This document shows positions 57,350 through 64,000 of a stretch of DNA of 64,000 bases, in pieces; positions within the stretch are counted from its first letter, which is position 1, and the number at the start of each line of letters is the position of its first letter. The stretch spans positions 1 through 64,000 of the forward strand of contig NZ_JAUZEE010000010.1 in NCBI RefSeq assembly GCF_030705305.1, written 5' to 3'. Below the pieces are notes generated by a model. That model had not been told where the DNA came from. It did not search any database and worked only from the letters and a program-made list of their open reading frames with translations. Origin of the DNA: Leptothrix discophora. GTDB taxonomy: Bacteria > Pseudomonadota > Gammaproteobacteria > Burkholderiales > Burkholderiaceae_C. The translations under genes were made by a program, and so were the position numbers.

Positions 57350-58522
57350 TCAGGCGCTGACGGACGCCGGCTTGCGGCCCTCGTGGGCAGCGGCCGACGC
57401 GATCACCGCACCGCCCAGGCAGACCTCGCCCTGGTAGAGCACGACGCTCTGGCCCGGCGTGACGGCCCACTGGTCCTCGGTGAAATCGAGCGTGAGGCCG
57501 GCGGCATCGACCGCCGTGACCGCGCAGGCCGCGTCCTCCTGCCGGTAGCGCGTCTTGGCGGCCAGGCCGCCGTGCGCACCCAGGCCGGGCGCGGGGGCAC
57601 GGCCCGAAACCCAGCTCATGTCGTCGGCCGTCAGGCGAGGCGCCAGCAGCCACGGGTGGTCGTGGCCTTGCACGATGTGGAGCGTGTTGCTGGCCATGTC
57701 CTTGCGGGCGACGAACCACGGCGCGTGCTCGCCCCCGCCGCGCGGTGCGCGCTTGTCCTTGATGCCGCCGATGCCGATGCCCTTGCGCTGGCCCAGCGTG
57801 TAGAAGCTCAGTCCGACGTGCTCGCCCAGCGTGCGGCCGCGGTCGTCCTTGATCGGGCCGGGCTGGTGGCTCAGGTAGCGGTTGAGGAACTCGCGGAACG
57901 GCCGTTCGCCGATGAAGCAGATGCCGGTCGAGTCCTTCTTGCGCGCGTTTGGCAGGCCGATCTCGGCGGCGATGCGGCGCACCTCGGTCTTGGGGAGTTC
58001 TCCGACCGGGAACATCGTCCGGGCCAGCTGCGCCTGGTTGAGCCGGTGCAGGAAGTAGCTCTGGTCCTTCAGCGGATCGAGCCCCTTGAGCAGCTCGTGC
58101 AGGCCGGTGGCCGGGTTGTGTCGCACCCGCGCGTAGTGGCCGGTGGCGATGTGCTCGGCGCCCAGGCGCATGGCGTGGTCGAGGAAGGCCTTGAACTTGA
58201 TCTCGGCATTGCACAGCACGTCCGGGTTGGGCGTGCGGCCGGCCGAGTACTCGCGCAGGAACTCGGCGAAGACGCGGTCCTTGTAGTCGGCCGCGAAGTT
58301 GACGTGCTCGATGTCGATGCCGATCACGTCGGCGACCGAGGCCGCGTCGAGCCAGTCCTGCCGGGTCGAGCAGTACGCGCTGTCGTCGTCGTCCTCCCAG
58401 TTCTTCATGAACAGGCCGATGACCTCGTGGCCCTGCTGCTTGAGCAGCCAGGCGCTGACGGCCGAGTCCACGCCGCCGGACAGGCCGACGACGACGCGAT
58501 GTTTCTTCGTTGCGGTTTCCAC
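57350..58522 (-). CDS. mnmA: tRNA-specific 2-thiouridylase MnmA
   Basis: This 390-aa enzyme thiolates U34 of tRNA-Lys/Glu/Gln. PP-loop [18 protein letters not shown] is at about 9-26, followed by [15 protein letters not shown] with the first catalytic Cys and [12 protein letters not shown] with the second. The start is GTG at 58522 ([12 protein letters not shown] follows); upstream in-frame codons lack family similarity. Usual length about 370-390. A nudJ-type Nudix gene, which accompanies mnmA in E. coli, lies 3.6 kb away across the ethanolamine genes. Confidence 0.95.
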   Translation of the reverse strand: METATKKHRVVVGLSGGVDSAVSAWLLKQQGHEVIGLFMKNWEDDDDSAYCSTRQDWLDAASVADVIGIDIEHVNFAADYKDRVFAEFLREYSAGRTPNPDVLCNAEIKFKAFLDHAMRLGAEHIATGHYARVRHNPATGLHELLKGLDPLKDQSYFLHRLNQAQLARTMFPVGELPKTEVRRIAAEIGLPNARKKDSTGICFIGERPFREFLNRYLSHQPGPIKDDRGRTLGEHVGLSFYTLGQRKGIGIGGIKDKRAPRGGGEHAPWFVARKDMASNTLHIVQGHDHPWLLAPRLTADDMSWVSGRAPAPGLGAHGGLAAKTRYRQEDAACAVTAVDAAGLTLDFTEDQWAVTPGQSVVLYQGEVCLGGAVIASAAAHEGRKPASVSA

Positions 58523-58572
58523 GGCCCGGATTATCCCGGCGGCCGCCTTGACCCTGCCGTGCCGGTCGGTCG

Positions 58573-59589
58573 TCAGTGACGCGGTCCGTGCAGCCGCCGC
58601 CAGGCCTGCGAGGGCAGCTCGCCGTACATGCGCCGGAAGTCCTGCGCGAAATGGCTGAAGTGCCAGAAGCCCCACTGCGCGGCCGCCTCCGTCACGGTCG
58701 CCGCGCTGCGCAGCGCACGCCGCGCACCGGCCAGCCGGACCGCGCGCAGGAAGGCCGCCGGCGCCATGCCCAGCACCTGCTGGAAGGACGACTGCAGCGT
58801 GCGCCGGCTCACGCCCAGCGACAGGCACAGCTGGGCCACCGTCAGCGGCGTCTCCGGTTCCTGCTGGACCAGCGCCCGGGCGCCTTCGACCAGCTGCCAG
58901 GCGCGCTGCGGCGCCGGGCCGGCCACGTCGTCGTCGCCGGCATGCACCAGCGCCTCCAGTGCGTTGGACAGCGCGGCCTGGCGCAGCTGGCTGCGCACGG
59001 CCGCATGGTCGAGCAGGCCGGGCCGCGAGCGCAGCAGCGCGAAGGCGCCCTGCATGAAGTCGCGCAGACCGGCCACGCTGCCCGGCGCGGCGAGGTGCAG
59101 GCCGGCCCGCGCCGCGACGCGGTCGATGCGGTCCTGCTCGTCGGGGGTCGCCAGCGCCAGCAGTTCGTCGCGCGACAGCTCCAGGCCGGCCATGGCCAGG
59201 CCCTCGGGCGTGAAGTACTCGAAGCCGTCGGCACCGGAAAAGCCGCAGTAGCGCGCCGCATCGCCCTGGCCCCAGTCGCTCGCGCCGCAGAACACCGCCG
59301 GACCTTCACCGGCCTGCAGCGGCAGGCCGATGGCGAGCCGGTCGGCGTCGAGCACGCCACGCTGCATCAGGCGCCGGCTGGTCGATTCGACGAAGAGGTG
59401 GACGCCGTCCAGCCAGGCCTCCTCGATCCGGCCCTCGAAGCGGCCGGCCGACAGCTGCGCGTAGCTCTGGTTCCAGCCGTCGAGCAGCGCGGCCTGCTCG
59501 TCGACGTCGCCGGTACGGGCTGCGCGCGTGCCGCAGGACGCGGCCGGCCGGGCGGCGGCGCAAGAAGGGGCGGGGGTGGGTGCGGGCAT
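58573..59589 (-). CDS. eutR: AraC-family regulator, EutR-like
   Basis: This 338-aa protein has a C-terminal AraC HTH pair: [24 protein letters not shown] and [25 protein letters not shown], the latter closely resembling EutR, the ethanolamine/B12-responsive activator of the eut operon. The N-terminal half carries the effector-sensing part. AGGAGG lies just upstream of the ATG at 59589; the frame to 59799 is rejected. Divergent from eutB with 269 nt between. Convergence of ethanolamine and AdoCbl as co-effectors is known for E. coli/Salmonella EutR. Confidence 0.88.
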   Translation of the reverse strand: MPAPTPAPSCAAARPAASCGTRAARTGDVDEQAALLDGWNQSYAQLSAGRFEGRIEEAWLDGVHLFVESTSRRLMQRGVLDADRLAIGLPLQAGEGPAVFCGASDWGQGDAARYCGFSGADGFEYFTPEGLAMAGLELSRDELLALATPDEQDRIDRVAARAGLHLAAPGSVAGLRDFMQGAFALLRSRPGLLDHAAVRSQLRQAALSNALEALVHAGDDDVAGPAPQRAWQLVEGARALVQQEPETPLTVAQLCLSLGVSRRTLQSSFQQVLGMAPAAFLRAVRLAGARRALRSAATVTEAAAQWGFWHFSHFAQDFRRMYGELPSQAWRRLHGPRH

Positions 59590-59684
59590 CGGGCCTCCTC
59601 GGGCGTGTGTCGACCATGCAGCAAGCATCAGGCCAGTGCCAGCCCGCGACATCCCGGAGCCTGCGGCGGCCGGTCGCTCCATAG

Positions 59685-59712
59685 ACTGGCGACTGGCGAC
59701 TGACGACTGGCA
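59685..59712. repeat. Four tandem 7-bp units between eutR and eutB
   Basis: ACTGGCG, ACTGGCG, ACTGACG, ACTGGCA in direct tandem within the divergent eutR-eutB promoter region, about 95 nt from the eutR start. Possible direct-repeat binding site for EutR, since AraC proteins bind direct repeats, or a simple-sequence tract. Confidence 0.6.
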
Positions 59713-59858
59713 GGAACCGGCAACGGTCCATGCCGTCGTCGCACCAGGCTGGCCCATCCGGCCGACCGCCCCGCACACCCGTCGTGCAGGTCCCCGCACC
59801 GGTCCCGTTGCCGATCGTGGATAGCCCCGCGACAGGCACTTGCGCAGACTCCCACGCC

Positions 59859-61256
59859 ATGAGCTATCAGCACCGCATCGGCAGCCGCAACTGGGTCTTC
59901 CGGGACCTGAAGGACGTGATGGCCAAGGCCACGCCGGCCCGCTCCGGCGATGCGCTCGCCGGCCTCGCGGCCGGCAGCGAGGTCGAGCGCATGGCCGCGA
60001 AGATGTGCCTGGCCGACCTGCCGCTGCGACGCTTCCTGGACGAGGCGCTGATCCCCTACGAGGACGACGAGGTCACGCGGCTGATCGTCGACACGCACGA
60101 CGCGGCGGCCTTTGCGCCGGTGGCCCACCTGACGGTCGGCGCCTTCCGCGACTGGCTGCTGGGCGACGAGGCCGACGAGGCCGCGCTGACCGCCTTGCGG
60201 CCGGGCCTGACGCCGGAGATGGTCGCCGCGGTCAGCAAGCTGATGCGGGTGCAGGACCTGATGCTGGTGGCGCGCAAGTGCCGTGTCGTCACGCGCTTTC
60301 GCGACACGATCGGCCTGCCTGGCCACCTGGCCGTGCGACTGCAGCCCAACCACCCGACCGATGCGCCGGCCGGCATCGCCGCCTCGGTGCTGGACGGGCT
60401 GCTCTACGGCGCCGGCGACGCGGTCATCGGCATCAACCCGGCGAGCGACAACCTCGCGCTGCTGACCGACCTGGTCAAGCTGCTCGACGAGGTCATCCAG
60501 ACCTGGGCGGTGCCGACCCAGGGCTGCGTGCTGACCCACGTGACGCAGACGCTGCGCATGATCGAGGCGGGTGCGCCGGTCGATCTGGTGTTCCAGTCCA
60601 TCGCCGGCACCGAGGCCACCAACCGCAGCTTCGGCATCGACCTGGCGATGCTGCGCGAGGCCCGCGAGGCCGCGCTGTCGCTCAAGCGCGGCACGATCGG
60701 CGACAACGTCATGTACTTCGAGACCGGCCAGGGCAGCGCGCTGTCGGCCGGCGCGCACCACGGCGTCGACCAGCAGACCTGCGAGGCGCGTGCCTACGCG
60801 GTCGCGCGCGCGTTCTCGCCGCTGCTGACCAACACCGTGGTCGGCTTCATCGGGCCGGAGTACCTGCACGACGGCAAGCAGATCATCCGCGCCGGCCTGG
60901 AGGACCACTTCTGCGGCAAGCTCCTGGGCGTGCCGCTGGGCTGCGACGTCTGCTACACCAACCATGCCGAGGCCGACTCCGACGACATGGACACGCTGAT
61001 GACGCTGCTCGGCGCGGCCGGCCTGAGCTTCATCATGGGCATCCCCGGTGCCGACGACGTGATGCTGAACTACCAGAGCACGTCCTTCCACGACGCGCTG
61101 GTGCTGCGCCAGCTGCTGGGCCTGAAGCGCGCGCCCGAGTTCGAGGCCTGGCTGGCATCGATGGGCATCGCCGATGAACACGGGCAGATCCGCCCGGTCG
61201 CGGCCGACCACCGGCTGCTGCAGGTCGGCGTCGCGCCGCTGCGGCGGCTGGCCTGA
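59859..61256 (+). CDS. eutB: Ethanolamine ammonia-lyase large subunit
   Basis: This 465-aa catalytic TIM barrel of the adenosylcobalamin-dependent enzyme splits ethanolamine into acetaldehyde and ammonia. Start MSYQHRIGSRNWVFRDLKDVMAKATP is typical; RLQPNHPTDAPAGIAASVLDGL, GCVLTHVTQTLRMIEAG, FQSIAGTEATNRSFGID and LGVPLGCDVCYTNHAEADSDD are conserved. The frame is open to 59730, but the family N-terminus is the ATG at 59859. Expressed with eutC. No eutA reactivase or microcompartment genes are in the window. Confidence 0.96.
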   Translation: MSYQHRIGSRNWVFRDLKDVMAKATPARSGDALAGLAAGSEVERMAAKMCLADLPLRRFLDEALIPYEDDEVTRLIVDTHDAAAFAPVAHLTVGAFRDWLLGDEADEAALTALRPGLTPEMVAAVSKLMRVQDLMLVARKCRVVTRFRDTIGLPGHLAVRLQPNHPTDAPAGIAASVLDGLLYGAGDAVIGINPASDNLALLTDLVKLLDEVIQTWAVPTQGCVLTHVTQTLRMIEAGAPVDLVFQSIAGTEATNRSFGIDLAMLREAREAALSLKRGTIGDNVMYFETGQGSALSAGAHHGVDQQTCEARAYAVARAFSPLLTNTVVGFIGPEYLHDGKQIIRAGLEDHFCGKLLGVPLGCDVCYTNHAEADSDDMDTLMTLLGAAGLSFIMGIPGADDVMLNYQSTSFHDALVLRQLLGLKRAPEFEAWLASMGIADEHGQIRPVAADHRLLQVGVAPLRRLA

Positions 61257-61269
61257 ACAAGGAGCCGAC

Positions 61270-62073
61270 GTGAACCAACCGACCTCGCTGAAGGCAGACC
61301 CCTGGGCCCGCCTGCGCCGCCACACACCCGCGCGCATCGCGCTGGGCCGCAGCGGCGTGAGCCTGCCGACGTCGGAGCTGCTGGCCTTCGGGCTGGCCCA
61401 TGCGCAGGCCCGTGACGCGGTCCACCTGGCGCTGGACGCCGAGGCCTTTGCCGAGGCGCTGCAGGCCGAGGGCCTGCACACCCTGCGCAGCGCCAGCGCC
61501 GCGCCCGACCGGGCGACCTACCTGCTGCGCCCCGACCTGGGCCGGCGCCTGCCCGACGCCGAATCCACCCGCCTGCGCACGCTGGCGGCCGGGTGGCCGG
61601 CGCCACCGCGGCTGCTGGTGGTCGTGGGCGACGGCCTGTCCTCGCTGGCAGTGGCCCACCAGGCGCTGCCGCTGCTGCGCGCGCTGCGGGCGATGACGCC
61701 AGCCGGCTGGCCGGCGCCCGGCGAGGCCGGTGCGCCGGTGGTCGTCGCGACCCAGGCCCGCGTCGCGCTGGGCGACGACGTCGGCGAGGCGCTCGGCGCC
61801 GGGCAGGTGCTGGTGCTGATCGGCGAACGTCCGGGCCTGAGCTCGCCCGACAGCCTGGGCGCCTACCTGACCGCCGCCCCGCGCCGCGGCCGCCACGACG
61901 CGCAGCGCAACTGCATCAGCAACATCCGACCCGACGGCCTGGCCAACGAGCGCGCCGCCCACAAGATCTGGTGGCACGTGCTGCAGGCCGAGGCGCTGCA
62001 GGCGACCGGCGTGGCGCTGAAGGACCTGAGCGAGCAGCAGGCGCTGCCGGGGCTGCCGCTGCTGGCGGACTGA
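61270..62073 (+). CDS. eutC: Ethanolamine ammonia-lyase small subunit
   Basis: This 267-aa subunit completes the cobalamin site. WARLRRHTPARIALGRSGVSLPTSELLAFGLAHAQARDAVH (N-terminal third), VVVGDGLSSLAVAHQALPLL, LVLIGERPGLSSPDSLGAYLT and RNCISNIRPDGL are family hallmarks. Start GTG at 61270 with AAGGAG 5 nt before it; 13 nt after the eutB stop. The frame open to 61174 lies in eutB. Confidence 0.95.
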   Translation: MNQPTSLKADPWARLRRHTPARIALGRSGVSLPTSELLAFGLAHAQARDAVHLALDAEAFAEALQAEGLHTLRSASAAPDRATYLLRPDLGRRLPDAESTRLRTLAAGWPAPPRLLVVVGDGLSSLAVAHQALPLLRALRAMTPAGWPAPGEAGAPVVVATQARVALGDDVGEALGAGQVLVLIGERPGLSSPDSLGAYLTAAPRRGRHDAQRNCISNIRPDGLANERAAHKIWWHVLQAEALQATGVALKDLSEQQALPGLPLLAD

Positions 62074-62085
62074 GCCGGGGCGGCC

Positions 62086-62583
62086 TCAAGGCGCCTTGAC
62101 TTCAGGCGCCAGCAGCGTCGGGTCGACCGTCACCACCTCCAGCGGATGGCGGCGGCCGGCGGCGTGGTCCTCGATGCAGCGCAGGACCAGCGGGCTGCGG
62201 TGGCGCGCGGCGCTGGCCCGCACCTCGTCCAGCGTCATCCAGACCCGCCGCACGATGCCGTCGTCCAGCGCGCGGCCCGGGTCGGGCTCGCCGACCGTGC
62301 CGCTGTAGGCCAGCCGCACGTAGGTGACGTCCTCGCCGCGGGCCGGCCGCAGGAAGCGGGCCATGTAGAGACCCAGGAAATGCTGCGGCGTGAAGACACA
62401 GGCGGTCTCCTCCAGGGTCTCGCGCACGACGGCCTGCTCCGGCGACTCGCCGGGGTCGAGATGGCCGGCAGGGTTGTTCAGGCACAGGCCTTCGGGCGTG
62501 ACTTCTTCGATCAAGAGGTAACAGCCGCGGTCCTCGACGATGGCCGCGACCGTCACGTTGGGCTTCCAGCGCAGGTCGGTCAT
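62086..62583 (-). CDS. Nudix hydrolase, NudJ-like
   Basis: This 165-aa Nudix protein has the box GHLDPGESPEQAVVRETLEETA (Gx5Ex7REUxEE) at about 40-61, preceded by VTVAAIVEDRGCYLLIEEVTPEGLCLNNPA. The NNPAGHLDPGES spelling and length match NudJ (HMP-PP/nucleoside tri- and diphosphatase). E. coli nudJ sits directly upstream of mnmA; here the same strand order is kept but eutR, eutB and eutC lie between. Convergent with eutC, 12 nt apart. Confidence 0.9.
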   Translation of the reverse strand: MTDLRWKPNVTVAAIVEDRGCYLLIEEVTPEGLCLNNPAGHLDPGESPEQAVVRETLEETACVFTPQHFLGLYMARFLRPARGEDVTYVRLAYSGTVGEPDPGRALDDGIVRRVWMTLDEVRASAARHRSPLVLRCIEDHAAGRRHPLEVVTVDPTLLAPEVKAP

Positions 62584-62765
62584 GGCCCGATGCTAGGTCC
62601 GCCACCACCTGGCCGGACCGTGTGGAGACCCGGCTGCCGACCGTCGGTGCCTCGTCGGCGCCTCGTCGGGGTTGCGCCGATCCCGCGCAGGCTGTCGCCT
62701 CGGCGTCGCGAAATGGCACGCCAGGGCCTGCATGAACGGCGCAACGCACGCTCGTCAATACCCAG

Positions 62766-62795
62766 TTACGGGTGAAGGGCCAATCTGTGTATGCT
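62766..62795 (+). promoter_or_regulatory. Predicted extended -10 promoter of pntAA
   Basis: TTACGG (62766-62771), 18 nt, TATGCT (62790-62795), with TG one base before the -10 (TGTGTATGCT), forming an extended -10 element. It lies 29 nt before the pntAA ATG. Confidence 0.5.
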
Positions 62796-62823
62796 CGCCG
62801 CCGCATGACGAGGAGGATCTGAC

Positions 62824-63969
62824 ATGTTGGTGGGGGTACCCCGTGAGACAGCCGCCGGCGAGACCCGCGTGGCGGTGACGCCGGAAACGGCCAAGAAGCT
62901 GAAGGCGCAAGGCCATGTGATCCGCATCGAGGGCGGCGCGGGCCTGGCGGCCAGCGTGACCGATGCGGCCTACGAGGCCGCCGGTGCCGAGATCACCGAT
63001 GCGGCCGGCGCCCTGGGTGCCGACCTGGTGCTCAAGGTGCGCGCGCCGTCGGCCGACGAGCTGACGCAGGTGAAGCGAGGCGCGGCGCTGGTCGGCATGC
63101 TGGACCCGTTCGACCGCCCCGGCCTCGACCGCCTGGCCGCCGCCGGCCTGACCAGCTTCGCGCTGGAAGCCGCGCCGCGCACCACCCGGGCGCAGAGCAT
63201 GGACGTGCTGTCCAGCCAGGCCAACATCGCCGGCTACAAGGCCGTGATGATGGCGGCCAACCAGTACCAGAAGTTCTTCCCGATGCTGATGACCGCCGCC
63301 GGCACGGTGAAGGCCGCCCGCGTGGTCATCCTGGGTGTCGGCGTGGCCGGCCTGCAGGCCATCGCGACGGCCAAGCGCCTCGGCGCGGTGATCGAGGCAT
63401 CCGACGTGCGCCCGTCCGTCAAGGAGCAGGTCGAGTCGCTGGGTGCGAAGTTCATCGACGTGCCCTACGAGACCGACGAGGAGCGCGAGGCCGCGGTCGG
63501 CGTCGGCGGCTATGCCCGGCCGATGCCGGCGAGCTGGATGGAGCGCCAGAAGGTCGAGGTCGCCAAGCGCGTCGCCCAGGCCGACGTGGTCATCTCGACC
63601 GCGCTGATCCCGGGCCGCCCGGCACCGACGCTGATCACCGAGGACATGGTCAAGGCCATGAAGCCGGGCTCGGTCATCGTCGACATCGCCGCCGGCAAGG
63701 GCCGCAACCTGCAAGGTGAACCGGGTGGCGGCAACTGCCCGCTGACCGTCGCCGGCCAGACCGTGCAGGTCCATGGCGTGAACATCATCGGCGAGACCAA
63801 CCTGCCCGCGCTGGTCGCTGCCGATGCCTCGGCCCTGTATGCCCGCAACGTGCTCGACTTCCTCAAGCTCGTGCTCGCCAAGGACGCCGCCGCGATCAAC
63901 GTGCCGATGGACGACGACATCGTCGCCGCCTGCCTCATGACCCGTGACGGCAACGTCACCCGGAGCTGA
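62824..63969 (+). CDS. pntAA: NAD(P) transhydrogenase subunit alpha part 1
   Basis: This 381-aa soluble NAD(H)-binding domain I of the proton-translocating transhydrogenase starts MLVGVPRETAAGETRVAVTP. It contains RTTRAQSMDVLSSQANIAGYKAV, the Rossmann VVILGVGVAGLQAIATAKRLGA and GSVIVDIAAGKGRNLQGEPGG. GAGGAGG lies before the ATG. The length shows the split arrangement (pntAA, pntAB, pntB) found in betaproteobacteria, not the fused E. coli PntA. The complex makes NADPH using the proton gradient. Confidence 0.96.
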   Translation: MLVGVPRETAAGETRVAVTPETAKKLKAQGHVIRIEGGAGLAASVTDAAYEAAGAEITDAAGALGADLVLKVRAPSADELTQVKRGAALVGMLDPFDRPGLDRLAAAGLTSFALEAAPRTTRAQSMDVLSSQANIAGYKAVMMAANQYQKFFPMLMTAAGTVKAARVVILGVGVAGLQAIATAKRLGAVIEASDVRPSVKEQVESLGAKFIDVPYETDEEREAAVGVGGYARPMPASWMERQKVEVAKRVAQADVVISTALIPGRPAPTLITEDMVKAMKPGSVIVDIAAGKGRNLQGEPGGGNCPLTVAGQTVQVHGVNIIGETNLPALVAADASALYARNVLDFLKLVLAKDAAAINVPMDDDIVAACLMTRDGNVTRS

Positions 63970-63974
63970 ACATC

Positions 63975-64000
63975 ATGGATGCGGTTTCCCCAACGATCAT
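63975..64000 (+). CDS. pntAB: NAD(P) transhydrogenase subunit alpha part 2, cut by the window end
   Basis: Only the first codons are visible: MDAVSPTI and two bases of the next codon, after the ATG at 63975, 5 nt past the pntAA stop. MDxVSPTI is the usual N-terminus of the small membrane subunit PntAB. The identity rests on this and on gene order. Confidence 0.75.

Overview
The window is very GC-rich, densely packed chromosomal DNA. Several gene blocks are typical of a betaproteobacterium of the order Burkholderiales, probably the Leptothrix/Sphaerotilus/Rubrivivax side. These are bamE-dapB-exbBD-leuS-lptE-holA with divergent fur, a CIRCE-controlled groES-groEL operon, hpf-ptsN-hprK, split pntAA/pntAB, and mnmA with a nudJ-type Nudix gene. 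No rRNA, tRNA, CRISPR array, insertion sequence or prophage was seen. This placement is inference from gene content, not from a search.

Layout. 1-2.7 kb: small membrane protein, BepA-like M48 protease, moaC. 2.7-11.7 kb: a pilin-modification neighbourhood. It has a PglL-type oligosaccharyltransferase, an unknown 118-aa protein, two paralogous TPR-glycosyltransferase proteins, a type IV pilin with a sigma-54-like promoter, a glycosyltransferase-methyltransferase fusion and a small DxD glycosyltransferase. 11.9-17.4 kb: a five-gene peptide/nickel-type ABC importer. 17.5-30.8 kb: housekeeping genes (groESL, holA, lptE, leuS, exbDB, dapB, bamE, fur, hprK, ptsN, hpf, corA). 30.8-39.6 kb: an eight-gene lipid/redox operon (FAD oxidoreductase, DUF1365, Cfa-type methyltransferase, chalcone-isomerase-like, MFS, DUF3833, SDR, NTF2-like) divergent from a MerR/B12 regulator that carries the ligand residues of CarH/LitR photoreceptors. 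39.7-41.7 kb: cytochrome b561 and two YceI proteins. 41.8-43.1 kb: a sparse, locally AT-richer stretch with two small genes. 43.1-51.2 kb: a LacI-controlled sugar cluster with a DUF1479 oxygenase-like protein and an AGE epimerase, followed by a MATE exporter. 51.2-54.8 kb: 4-hydroxybenzoate genes (thioesterase, hydrolase, pobA, IclR regulator). 54.9-58.5 kb: a GAF-PAS-GGDEF-EAL protein and mnmA. 58.6-62.6 kb: eutR divergent from eutBC, then a Nudix hydrolase. 62.8 kb to end: pntAA and the first codons of pntAB.

The three most interesting units are the pilin-glycosylation neighbourhood, the predicted light/B12-controlled membrane-lipid operon, and the LacI/DUF1479/AGE sugar cluster, whose substrate cannot be told from sequence. 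All starts were chosen by eye from ribosome-binding sites, overlaps with neighbours and family N-termini. Function calls come from recognised motifs and context; no database search was run.
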